DNA of 12,689 bases from assembly GCA_026992705.1 (NCBI GenBank), contig JALWYT010000282.1, forward strand, positions 1 to 12,689. Direction: 5' to 3'. Positions 1 through 6,810 of this stretch are shown piece by piece (positions within the stretch are counted from its first letter, which is position 1; every line of letters starts with the position of its first letter). This DNA comes from Thiotrichaceae bacterium. Its GTDB lineage: Bacteria; Pseudomonadota; Gammaproteobacteria; Thiotrichales; Thiotrichaceae. Made by a program: the position numbers and the translations under genes. The notes beneath the pieces were generated by a model, which worked only from the letters and a program-made list of their open reading frames with translations, was not told where the DNA came from and ran no database searches.

Positions 1-669
1 TGGGTATTAATCAAAGAAGTCGATAAACAGCAAGACGTTCAGGCAATTTGTACGCAAGGTTTAAATATGTTCCGAGCGATTATTGGCTATTTAAAACCCA
101 TACTACCCGCCTTAGCCAAAGCATCGGAAGATTTTTTGAATGCAGGCGAATTAACATGGGATAGCGTAAAATCTCCCTTGCTTGGAACACAAATTAACAA
201 ATTCAAACCGCTAATGACACGAGCCGAGCAAGATAAAGTCGAAGCAATGCTAGAAGAAAACAAACAAATATTAGCCGAAGCCCAACAAGCTCAAGCGACG
301 AAAAGCGAAGCTAACGATGAACTCAGCAAAGATCCTATTAGCGACACCATCAGCTTTGATGAATTTGCCAAAATCGACTTACGCATTGCCAAAATCATCA
401 AAGCCGAGCATGTCGAAAAAGCCAATAAATTACTGCAACTAACCCTAGATTTAGGCGGTGAAACTCGCAACGTACTCGCAGGCATCAAATCTGCCTATCA
501 ACCTGAAGAGCTAGAGGGACGCTATACCGTTATGGTTGCCAATCTCGCCCCCAGAAAAATGAAATTCGGCACCTCCGAAGGCATGATACTTGCCGCAGGG
601 TCTGGCGGAAAAGAATTATTTATTCTCAGCCCCGACCAAGGAGCCAAAGTGGGAATGCGGGTGAAATAA
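1..669 (+). CDS. metG: Methionyl-tRNA synthetase, C-terminal part (5' end outside window)
   Basis: The reading frame is open from base 1, so this is the 3' part of a longer gene; 222 residues are visible and end at TAA 667-669. MetG charges tRNA-Met with methionine in the cytoplasm. The first residues (WVLIKE, then CTQGLNMFRAIIGYLKP) match the end of the anticodon-binding helical bundle. A charged linker rich in Ala, Glu and Lys follows. The last 110 or so residues are the Trbp111-like tRNA-binding OB domain (DEFAKIDLRIAKI, then NVLAGIKSAY, VANLAPRKMKFG and SEGMILAA), which the longer dimeric form of bacterial MetG carries. The catalytic Rossmann domain and KMSKS loop lie upstream of the window. 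The gene looks intact. An ATG at 67 is internal and should not be read as the start. Confidence 0.97.
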   Translation, partial: WVLIKEVDKQQDVQAICTQGLNMFRAIIGYLKPILPALAKASEDFLNAGELTWDSVKSPLLGTQINKFKPLMTRAEQDKVEAMLEENKQILAEAQQAQATKSEANDELSKDPISDTISFDEFAKIDLRIAKIIKAEHVEKANKLLQLTLDLGGETRNVLAGIKSAYQPEELEGRYTVMVANLAPRKMKFGTSEGMILAAGSGGKELFILSPDQGAKVGMRVK

Positions 670-698
670 CTTTCTTTAGCTATTTTGCCAAGAAAATC

Positions 699-1793
699 AT
701 GTTAAACCGATTTATCCATGTCCTATATTTTTTTCTGCTTAGTGCTTGTCAAGCAAATAGTATCGCAAATAAAACTATTGACTCTCAGCTTCGCCCTTCT
801 ATTTCAGGGGTTCGTATTATTTCTATACAAAATGCTAAACAATCTTTTGAGTTCGCAGCAAAGTTACAGTGGAATTCACATTATCAACGCTGGGATAAAG
901 TATTAGTTTTATATAATGGCAATGTTCAACCGCCTAGCAATCATCCTATTTGGACATATCTTGTTAAACTTGAAATTCCCCAACGTAGGGCTAGGTTTGT
1001 AGGTGAAAACCTTTATTATAAAGCGTTTCATCGTTATAACGATTGCAATGACACTACTTGGCTTAGGCAGAATAAAATGCTTTATATTTCATTTAACTCC
1101 AACCATTTAGGAGAGTATTCCCAAGAAGATTTTGCACGCAATTGGAATTGCCCAGAATGGCAAATGGGACGGCATTTAGTGGCAATTACTCAAGGTAAAA
1201 ATGCTCATAGTGGCAGAGGGTTACAGTTAACTTTTCCTCAAGGTGAATCAGGGTGTGATAAAATTTGTATTAATTGGAAACCCAATTTAGGAGGAAAATT
1301 TAACAAAATTCAATATGCTTATTGGGTAAAATTTCCAAGTGATTTTGACTTTGTTTTAGGTGGTAAACTTCCCGGTGTAGGTAGTTATCATGCTAAGACG
1401 GGTGGTAGTAAGCCTAACGGCTATGATGGTTGGAGTGTTCGAGCAATGTGGAATCAGCATGGACAATTAGGGCAATATGTTTATCATTTCGATCAAGTGA
1501 ATAATTTTGGTGAATTTATGCCTTGGTCTATACCAAGTATCAGTAAAGGAAAATGGCATCATATTAAAACCATGATTGCACTTAATTCACCTAAACAAGC
1601 TAATGGTACTATTCGCACATGGCTTGATGGTAAGCTGGTATTAAATCGAAATAATATCCGATTCCGTATGATAAAAGGCTTAGAAATTGAACGGTTTTTA
1701 TTTTCATCCTTTTTTGGTGGTAGTGGTAAAAAATGCGCTCCTAAGAAAGATGAGCAAATTTATTTAGATGACTTTGTTATTAAAGCTATCTAA
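699..1793 (+). CDS. Polysaccharide lyase family 14-like lipoprotein (putative alginate/polyuronate lyase)
   Basis: A 364-residue protein starting 29 bp after metG on the same strand. Residues 1-17 form a lipoprotein signal with lipobox LLSAC (lipidated Cys17), which supports this ATG although no good Shine-Dalgarno is visible. Residues about 165-364 look like a PL14 beta-jelly-roll: YWVKFPSDFDFVLGGKLPG (208-226), GYDGWSVRAMW (241-251), YVYH (260-263), GKWHHIK (284-290), TWLDGK (307-312), SSFFGG (336-341) and YLDDF (355-359). Lys223, Arg248, Tyr260 and Tyr262 are spaced like the active-site residues I recall for the chlorovirus alginate lyase vAL-1. PL14 enzymes cleave alginate or glucuronan by beta-elimination. 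Residues 20-160 form an N-terminal part I do not recognise. Base composition looks AT-richer than metG by eye, so recent acquisition is possible. The substrate is inferred only from the family; the protein probably acts in the periplasm or at the outer membrane. Confidence 0.75.
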   Translation: MLNRFIHVLYFFLLSACQANSIANKTIDSQLRPSISGVRIISIQNAKQSFEFAAKLQWNSHYQRWDKVLVLYNGNVQPPSNHPIWTYLVKLEIPQRRARFVGENLYYKAFHRYNDCNDTTWLRQNKMLYISFNSNHLGEYSQEDFARNWNCPEWQMGRHLVAITQGKNAHSGRGLQLTFPQGESGCDKICINWKPNLGGKFNKIQYAYWVKFPSDFDFVLGGKLPGVGSYHAKTGGSKPNGYDGWSVRAMWNQHGQLGQYVYHFDQVNNFGEFMPWSIPSISKGKWHHIKTMIALNSPKQANGTIRTWLDGKLVLNRNNIRFRMIKGLEIERFLFSSFFGGSGKKCAPKKDEQIYLDDFVIKAI

Positions 1794-1840
1794 ATCATTA
1801 ATATTTAACACATATTCAAGTTCTTTATGTACTGTTATGA

Positions 1841-2182
1841 CTACTTAGTAGAGTTAGAGGAGTTACCAGATAATTTCTTAATGACCTTTGCACGTTCTCG
1901 GTCTATATTAATTTCATGATGAGTATCACTGATTTTTTTCTTAGTTCCATTAGCTTCAGCACGAATGGCATGAGCTCGAGCAATATTATCGCCCTCTTCT
2001 TGTCCGATGGTGTTTTTGAGTTCTTCGATTTTTGCTTTTAGGCGTAGGTCAAATGCTTGTTTGTCACCTTCCACACCTTCTACAGTATTATTCACCTTTA
2101 TTTTTAGGGCAGGATTCCCCGGTACAACCAGATTAGTAATAATTGGAATTCGAACTGTTTTTTTAAAATGTTGATCACTCAT
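1841..2182 (-). CDS. Small hypothetical charged protein downstream of holC
   Basis: A 113-residue protein I do not recognise. It has no signal peptide or membrane segment, so it is probably cytoplasmic. The first 35 residues are beta-prone and hydrophobic (VRIPIITNLVVPGNPALKI). The rest is strongly charged and predicted helical by eye (about residues 43-104, rich in Lys, Glu, Arg and Ala, a possible coiled coil), with a Ser/Asn-rich tail ending in STK. The start ATG at 2180-2182 lies 12 nt past the holC stop and has no visible Shine-Dalgarno, so translation is probably coupled to holC. It lies in the same frame as holC, and no other in-frame start lies between the two. The convergent lyase gene ends 47 bp away. 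In enterobacteria valS follows holC; this gene takes that position here. That it is a gene rests on operon position and ORF length. Confidence 0.55.
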   Translation of the reverse strand: MSDQHFKKTVRIPIITNLVVPGNPALKIKVNNTVEGVEGDKQAFDLRLKAKIEELKNTIGQEEGDNIARAHAIRAEANGTKKKISDTHHEINIDRERAKVIKKLSGNSSNSTK

Positions 2183-2194
2183 AAAGCAAAATAT

Positions 2195-2623
2195 TTACAA
2201 TTGGTAATAATTTAAAGTATAACCTTGCTTGCGATAATATGCATACCGTTTACGCCCTTCGTCTAAAATTTGATCCTCTTGATCAAGGATTTCAGCGGTT
2301 TTAGCAAATTGAGTCAAAAACTCAGGTATTTGATTAGAGAGGTTGATTAAAAAATCAGCCTTTGGAATATCTATATTTTCCTCTGCGTTCCCAATAAACA
2401 CGGAGACTTTATCATTTGCAGGTAAAATCACATGCGGGATAAAGCTGACATCACGATATGTCCAAAGCATTTCGTCCATTTTTTCAGCATTTTGCTGATT
2501 GTCGAGGTGAATATAGGAGACTAAGTTTTGCTCTAATGCTTTTTCAATGAGTTTACAAGCAAACAACAGCCTGCTTTTCAGGCTGTTACTTTTGCCGACG
2601 TAAAAATTGATTTTGACTGTCAA
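2195..2623 (-). CDS. holC: DNA polymerase III chi subunit
   Basis: A 142-residue HolC, the usual family size. Chi binds psi (HolD) in the clamp-loader complex and contacts single-strand DNA-binding protein at the replication fork. Family landmarks in order: an N-terminal beta strand INFYVGKS, a helix with LLFACKLIEKALEQ, the strand YIHLDN, then MDEMLWTYRDVSFIPHVI, VFIG, DFLINLS and a C-terminal RKRYAYYRKQGY. The start is TTG (2621-2623). No ATG is available near the N-terminus, and the family begins just before the K-I-N-F-Y strand, so TTG is the only sensible start. It sits one codon past the pepA TGA, in the same frame, which suggests translational coupling. The pepA-holC neighbourhood is the classic gammaproteobacterial arrangement. 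Confidence 0.93.
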   Translation of the reverse strand: MTVKINFYVGKSNSLKSRLLFACKLIEKALEQNLVSYIHLDNQQNAEKMDEMLWTYRDVSFIPHVILPANDKVSVFIGNAEENIDIPKADFLINLSNQIPEFLTQFAKTAEILDQEDQILDEGRKRYAYYRKQGYTLNYYQL

Positions 2624-2626
2624 AAC

Positions 2627-4117
2627 TCAATCCAATTCACTGGCTCGATTAATTAATAGTTGTGATAACAACGGCACAGGTCTGCCTGTTGCTCCTTTAT
2701 TTGCACCGCTTCTCCATGCGGTTCCTGCAATATCCAAATGTGCCCATTTTTTATCTTCAACAAAACGCGACAAGAAGCAAGCGGCGGTAATTGTTCCTGC
2801 TGAACGATCATTGCCGATATTTGGAATATCTGCAAAATTACTTTTTAGCTGGTTTTGGTAATCCTCAGTGATGGGTAGCTGCCAAGCTTGATCATTAATG
2901 GCTTTTCCTGCGGCTAAAATTTCTTCAGCCAGTTTATCATCATTCGCCATTAAACCACTGATATGATGACCTAATGCAATGATACAAGCACCTGTTAATG
3001 TTGCAATATCAATAATAGCATCAGGTTTAAATTTATCCACATAGGTCAAGGCATCGCATACAACCAAACGCCCTTCTGCATCCGTATTTAAGATTTCAAT
3101 CGTCTGCCCTGACATGCTGGTTACAATATCACCGGGTTTGGTTGCTTTGCTGCTTGGCATATTCTCAGCCGATGCGACCACTGCAACAACATTAATTGGA
3201 AGCTGCATTTCTGCACAGGCTTGCATTGTGCCAAAAACACTTGCCGCCCCGCCCATGTCGTATTTCATTTCATCCATTGCCGCACTGGGCTTAATAGAAA
3301 TTCCACCTGTGTCGAAAGTAATGCCTTTGCCGACTAAGGCAATCGGTGCGACATCATCCGCTGCTCCTTGATACTGCATAACAATCATTTTACTAGGCTG
3401 CTCACTGCCACGACCAACCGAAAGAAAGGCTCCCATACCTAAAGCTTCTGCATCGGCTTCTTCTAAGATTTCAGTGCTGATTGCTGGATAGTTTTCGGCT
3501 AGTTCTTGAGCTTTATCGGCAAGATAGCTGGGGGTACAGATATTTGCGGGTGTATTGGCTAGGTCTTTAGCCAATGACATGCCTTGAGCAATGGCTTTGC
3601 CCTGCTGGATAGCGGTTTCAATGTCGGCATTAGCAGTATCACTAAAGGCAAAATTCAGTGTGTTAAATACAATGTCATCCGACTTTTGGCTTTTATGCTG
3701 ATCAAATTGGTATAGCTCAGTCGCAGTGCTGATAATGCTTTGTTGCACAGCAGAGGCTTTGTCGTCTAATTCATCTGCGAGATAAGTCGTTGCTGTTGCA
3801 ATATTGCTTGATTTTATGGCGGATATAGCGGCTTGTGTGGCAGTGTTTAACTTTTTGAGATTAAACTTATCTTGCTTGCCACAACCTACTAACATAATAC
3901 GCGATGCCGCCATATTATTGACGGCATATAGCACATCAACTTGCTTTAGTTTTGCGGTGAAATCACCCGTTTCTAAAAATGTGCTAATTGCCTGATTGGA
4001 TTGTTTGTCGATCTCGCTAGCGGCTGGTGAGAGCGTGTTGTCTTCATAAACTGCAACGATAATGCAGTCTGTGTCTGTTTTATTGATTGCTAATTGAGAG
4101 CTTAATTTGTATTCCAT
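2627..4117 (-). CDS. pepA: Leucyl aminopeptidase (M17 family, cytosol aminopeptidase)
   Basis: A 496-residue M17 aminopeptidase that removes N-terminal residues from peptides using two metal ions; in E. coli, PepA also binds DNA in Xer recombination and carAB control. The C-terminal catalytic domain is complete: VGKGITFDTGG (262-272), MKYDMGGAA (284-292) and NTDAEGRL (344-351). Lys264, Asp269, Lys276, Asp287, Asp346, Glu348 and Arg350 correspond to E. coli Lys270, Asp275, Lys282, Asp293, Asp352, Glu354 and Arg356 with a constant offset of six. The N-terminal macro-like domain (1-165) is present, so the enzyme should be active and hexameric. The ATG has a good AAGGAA ribosome binding site 5 nt upstream. 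The gene ends with TGA directly before holC. A copy of the palindromic repeat lies just upstream, between pepA and the META gene. Confidence 0.97.
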   Translation of the reverse strand: MEYKLSSQLAINKTDTDCIIVAVYEDNTLSPAASEIDKQSNQAISTFLETGDFTAKLKQVDVLYAVNNMAASRIMLVGCGKQDKFNLKKLNTATQAAISAIKSSNIATATTYLADELDDKASAVQQSIISTATELYQFDQHKSQKSDDIVFNTLNFAFSDTANADIETAIQQGKAIAQGMSLAKDLANTPANICTPSYLADKAQELAENYPAISTEILEEADAEALGMGAFLSVGRGSEQPSKMIVMQYQGAADDVAPIALVGKGITFDTGGISIKPSAAMDEMKYDMGGAASVFGTMQACAEMQLPINVVAVVASAENMPSSKATKPGDIVTSMSGQTIEILNTDAEGRLVVCDALTYVDKFKPDAIIDIATLTGACIIALGHHISGLMANDDKLAEEILAAGKAINDQAWQLPITEDYQNQLKSNFADIPNIGNDRSAGTITAACFLSRFVEDKKWAHLDIAGTAWRSGANKGATGRPVPLLSQLLINRASELD

Positions 4118-4122
4118 ATTAT

Positions 4123-4128
4123 TTCCTT
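4123..4128 (-). promoter_or_regulatory. Ribosome binding site of pepA
   Basis: AAGGAA on the minus strand, 5 nt before the pepA ATG. It fixes the start codon and shows that pepA is translated on its own, unlike the two genes behind it. Confidence 0.7.
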
Positions 4129-4130
4129 AG

Positions 4131-4245
4131 GTAACTAGGTAGTGGTTAAGTCATTGATTATTCGGGACACTGTGAATACATCCCTGTAAGTTATTAGGTG
4201 GCTTTCCTGCTGTCTAAGCCTGAATAGTCAATTACTTACCATCTT
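4131..4245 (+). repeat. Palindromic intergenic repeat, copy A (degenerate)
   Basis: This segment aligns with the reverse complement of copy B (4727-4874). Over 4145-4245 against 4753-4853 I count 88 identities in 101 ungapped positions. The outer arms, around GATTATTCGGG on the left and CCTGAATAGTC on the right, still pair but with several mismatches, so this copy is more decayed than B. The left edge starts with GTAACTA followed by GGTAG, also shared with B. The right end runs into the META gene and supplies its TAA and last codons. The core CTGTGAATACATCCCTGT has no ORF. It is a MITE- or REP-like non-coding element with no transposase of its own in the window. Confidence 0.8.
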
Positions 4246-4696
4246 GGTTGTTATTGTATGGCTTATAAACCAAAGCATCTGCTCCATTTTTGATAATTAA
4301 TTGGTTTCCTTGCACGGAGAATTTTCGGCTGTTAGTGAGTTGTTCTAAATAGCGTTGCTCTTGATCCATTAAACCCGTTGGACTTGGGCAGTACATTTTG
4401 GTGGTTAAAATGCGGTTTTTATTTTCATCAAATTCTTTTTGAGATAAGTCCATGTGTAAACGGCTACCTTTAATATTAACCAGACCTGCATAGCGGTTAC
4501 AGCCTGCATTACCGCTTACTCTAAAGTTACTGTCAAAGGATAAGGTGATGGCTCTATGCCCGATGGGTTTTTGTCGGTTAAATGAGACTAATTCCCATGT
4601 TGTGCCGACTAATGATATGCCTGTTTGAGTTGGTTCACTACCGCAGGATGCGATTAGTATGCTTGCTGCGAGCATAATGATAATTTTTTTTAACAT
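4232..4696 (-). CDS. META-domain lipoprotein (HslJ-like)
   Basis: A 154-residue secreted lipoprotein. Residues 1-17 are a lipoprotein signal ending in the lipobox LIASC, with Cys18 the predicted lipidation site. Residues about 29-145 form one META domain: GTTWELVSFN, then SGNAGCNRYAG (61-71), the later TTKMYC (98-103), and a C-terminal strand pair. Cys66 and Cys103 are in the family's usual places. HslJ of E. coli belongs to this family and is linked to novobiocin resistance and heat shock, but the molecular role is not settled. The ATG is preceded by GAGAA about 8 nt away. The gene is bracketed by the two repeat copies, and the TAA with the last residues (about DGK) lies within copy A, so the natural C-terminus may have been altered by the insertion. 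It lies downstream of vanY on the same strand but is separated from it by the long hairpin of copy B. Confidence 0.85.
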   Translation of the reverse strand: MLKKIIIMLAASILIASCGSEPTQTGISLVGTTWELVSFNRQKPIGHRAITLSFDSNFRVSGNAGCNRYAGLVNIKGSRLHMDLSQKEFDENKNRILTTKMYCPSPTGLMDQEQRYLEQLTNSRKFSVQGNQLIIKNGADALVYKPYNNNQDGK

Positions 4697-4726
4697 AGAA
4701 TATTCTCGTTTTTTAATAACAGTTTT

Positions 4727-4874
4727 GTAACTACTCTGTGCAGTTTATATGTAAGCTGGTAAGTGATTGATTATTCGGGCTTAGGCAGCAGGTAAGTCGC
4801 CTAAGAACTTACAGGGATGTATTTACAGCGTCCCGAATAATCAATCACTTATCAGCTTGCTACCGAGTAGTTAC
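4727..4874 (-). repeat. Palindromic intergenic repeat, copy B (long near-perfect hairpin)
   Basis: A 148-bp palindromic element. The ends are a perfect 10-bp inverted repeat, GTAACTACTC at 4727-4736 and its complement at 4865-4874. Inside, 4753-4779 pairs with 4832-4858 at 26 of 27 positions. A second hairpin, CTTAGGC (4780-4786) with GCCTAAG (4799-4805), sits in the loop. The 4806-4831 side is asymmetric, so the element has an orientation, and it is inverted relative to copy A. Its right end contains the vanY stop codon and last codons. RNA across it would form a strong stem between vanY and the META gene and could stabilise or end the upstream transcript, though no U-run follows. Confidence 0.85.
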
Positions 4875-5603
4875 ACAGTTTTTAGCAATACCTAATACAT
4901 AATTACCGACAATATCGACAGCTTTTGCGGTTTCGGCTCCTTTAAAGCCTGAAAAATCTTCATCTTTTAAGTGTTGCTTGGCAAATTCTGTGTAGCCTCT
5001 TGATAGCGGAACATACGACCAATGCCATTTTTCTTCTTCATAGCCTGTGCGATTGTCTTCGGCTTTATTAGTATAAACTTGGCAGAAGCCATAATCCGCT
5101 GCATTAGCTTGTAGCCATTGATAAATCTTTAAGCCTTTGCCTGTGCTAAACCAGCTATTTTCAAAGGCATTGAGGTCGATATCTGTTCCCCAATGATGGC
5201 GAGAGCTGCCGGGCATTGAGCTGTAAAGTAATATTTTTTTAGCTCGTTGGGTTGGGTCAGCAATGGTTTTAGCTAGGTTTTTACCGTCAACTTTTCGCAC
5301 CCCTGTCCATTTCTTTTCCCAAATGCCTTTTTGATAATCAAAATTCCGAGTCGCTGAGCGAATTTGCAAGCGAACACCATCTCGCAGGGCTGCGGCATAC
5401 ATTTTTTTAAACTGCTCATAGACTTCTTTTTGTAGGTATAAGCCACTGCGGTCTGCATATTTTGCATCAATTTTAACAAACCCTGCTTGTGATGCAGGAT
5501 TGAATTTACCCATAATAAAATTAAGTGTGGCGGGTTCGCCTGCTGATATATTTGTTGTCATTATAACGCTAAAAATACATAAAAAAGAGGTAAGAATTTT
5601 CAT
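4860..5603 (-). CDS. Secreted D-alanyl-D-alanine carboxypeptidase, M15B (VanY-like)
   Basis: A 247-residue zinc carboxypeptidase that would trim the terminal D-Ala from peptidoglycan stem peptides, or hydrolyse similar bonds, in the periplasm. Residues 1-21 are a signal peptide (hydrophobic core, then ISA before GEP). The M15 core shows LQIRSATRNFDYQ (79-91), SSRHHWGTDIDL (133-144) and EKWHWSY (191-197). The predicted zinc ligands are His136, Asp143 and His194, with catalytic Glu191, so the active site is complete. The start lies 5 nt past the ispF stop with no clear Shine-Dalgarno, which fits translational coupling at the end of the ftsB-ispD-ispF unit. The final residues (VTTR) and the TAG lie inside repeat copy B. 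Nothing nearby suggests a vancomycin-resistance cluster, so a cell-wall housekeeping role is more likely. Confidence 0.88.
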   Translation of the reverse strand: MKILTSFLCIFSVIMTTNISAGEPATLNFIMGKFNPASQAGFVKIDAKYADRSGLYLQKEVYEQFKKMYAAALRDGVRLQIRSATRNFDYQKGIWEKKWTGVRKVDGKNLAKTIADPTQRAKKILLYSSMPGSSRHHWGTDIDLNAFENSWFSTGKGLKIYQWLQANAADYGFCQVYTNKAEDNRTGYEEEKWHWSYVPLSRGYTEFAKQHLKDEDFSGFKGAETAKAVDIVGNYVLGIAKNCVTTR

Positions 5604-5608
5604 TGGTA

Positions 5609-6088
5609 TTATTGATTGACAGAGGTTAATAAAACAACAGCGTGGACGGCAATTCCTTCTTGCCGACCTGCAAAGCCTAGCTTTTCCGTTGTTGTTGCTT
5701 TTACATTAATTTGTGAAATTTCACACGTTAAATCATTAGATAAATTTTCACGCATCCGTTCAATATGTGCTGACATTTTAGGAGCTTGAGCAATAATAGT
5801 GCAATCTAAATTAGCAAGTTGTAAACCTTGCTGCTCGATAAGTTGATAGACATGCTTGAGCAAAATCCGACTATCAATATCTTTGTATTGCTCCGATGTA
5901 TCAGGAAAATGCTGACCAATATCCCCTAAGGCAGCGGCTCCTAATAAGGCATCGCACACAGCATGAATTAATACATCACCATCAGAATGTGCTTTAAATG
6001 CTTGATGATGGGAGATTTTTACTCCGCCAAGCATAATGTAATCACCTTGCGTAAAGCGATGTACATCATAGCCGTGCCCAATTCTCAT
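5609..6088 (-). CDS. ispF: 2-C-methyl-D-erythritol 2,4-cyclodiphosphate synthase
   Basis: A 159-residue IspF, the family's normal length. It forms the cyclodiphosphate from CDP-methylerythritol phosphate in the non-mevalonate isoprenoid pathway, releasing CMP. The N-terminus is the classic MRIGHGYDVHRF, with zinc ligands Asp8, His10 and His42 (SDGDVLIHAVCDALLGA). Other landmarks are ALGDIGQHFPDT and, near the C-terminus, KATTTEKLGFAGRQEGIA. The start overlaps the ispD stop by 4 bp (ATGA type), so the two enzymes are translationally coupled. Both belong to one pathway and are fused in some bacteria. The gene appears intact. Confidence 0.97.
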   Translation of the reverse strand: MRIGHGYDVHRFTQGDYIMLGGVKISHHQAFKAHSDGDVLIHAVCDALLGAAALGDIGQHFPDTSEQYKDIDSRILLKHVYQLIEQQGLQLANLDCTIIAQAPKMSAHIERMRENLSNDLTCEISQINVKATTTEKLGFAGRQEGIAVHAVVLLTSVNQ

Positions 6089-6810
6089 ACGCTTTCCTTT
6101 GCTCTTGATAAGAAAAACTCCGCCAATGCTAAATCGCTCGGCTTGGTAATTTTAATATTGCTGGCATCGCCTTCGATTAATTCTGCTGGTAATCCTAAAT
6201 ATTCAATCGCTGAGGCATCATCAGTAATGCTGATATTATTGTCTAAAGCTTGCTGCAAAGCATCGAATAATAAGGCGAAACGGAACATTTGTGGCGTTAG
6301 TGCATGCCATAAATTATCACGGTTTTCTGTGTGATGAATAATATGCTGATTGCTCTCACTAGAGCGTTTCATCGTATCGCGAACAGGGCTGGCTAAAATA
6401 CCACCGACGGCACTGTTCTCCAAGGCTGTAATTAATTTATTCAAATCTTTTTGCGACAAACATGGGCGAGCTGCATCATGCACCATGACCCAGCTATCAT
6501 CGTGCAAGGCTAATTCAGATTTAAGATAAACCAGAGCATTAAGCACCGAATCACACCGCTCATTACCACCATCAACTGTGTATAAGGGCTTGTCGCAGTT
6601 AATGTTCAAATCTTTCCAATACGGATCATCAGGACTCAGGGCGATAATAATGCCGCTGATTTTAGGGTGTGCTGAAAAACAGGCAATGGTTTGCTCAATA
6701 ACGCATTTATCGAGCAACGACAGATATTGCTTCGGGCGATCTGCCTGCATACGCTTACCGACTCCTGCTGCGGGAATGACGACCCAAATCGCTTCTTGTT
6801 TATTCAACAT
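6085..6810 (-). CDS. ispD: 2-C-methyl-D-erythritol 4-phosphate cytidylyltransferase
   Basis: A 241-residue IspD, close to E. coli length. It joins CTP and methylerythritol phosphate, the third step of the non-mevalonate pathway. The nucleotide-binding loop is VVIPAAGVGKRMQADRPKQY (10-29) with the expected Arg20 and Lys27. HDAARPC (111-117) carries the metal-binding aspartate, and KITKPSDLALAE near the C-terminus is the usual substrate-binding segment. The gene starts 11 bp inside the end of ftsB and overlaps ispF by 4 bp. The ftsB-ispD-ispF order is the typical gammaproteobacterial one. Confidence 0.97.
   Translation of the reverse strand: MLNKQEAIWVVIPAAGVGKRMQADRPKQYLSLLDKCVIEQTIACFSAHPKISGIIIALSPDDPYWKDLNINCDKPLYTVDGGNERCDSVLNALVYLKSELALHDDSWVMVHDAARPCLSQKDLNKLITALENSAVGGILASPVRDTMKRSSESNQHIIHHTENRDNLWHALTPQMFRFALLFDALQQALDNNISITDDASAIEYLGLPAELIEGDASNIKITKPSDLALAEFFLSRAKESV

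Noticed and set aside
67..669. A separate 200-residue gene starting at ATG 67.
   Set aside because: The MetG frame is open and homologous from base 1, so this ATG is internal.
2607..3371. Plus-strand ORFs over pepA.
   Set aside because: They run antisense to a fully conserved aminopeptidase, have no ribosome sites and match no family.
4727..4874. Reading repeat copy B as a plain rho-independent terminator of vanY.
   Set aside because: The stem is much too long, a related copy exists nearby and no U-run follows on the minus strand.
5273..5479. 68-codon minus-strand ORF inside the vanY-like gene.
   Set aside because: It is an out-of-frame shadow of a gene with complete catalytic motifs.
4860..5603. 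Vancomycin-resistance carboxypeptidase.
   Set aside because: Only the M15B fold is shared. No van ligase, dehydrogenase or regulator genes are nearby, and the host looks Gram-negative.
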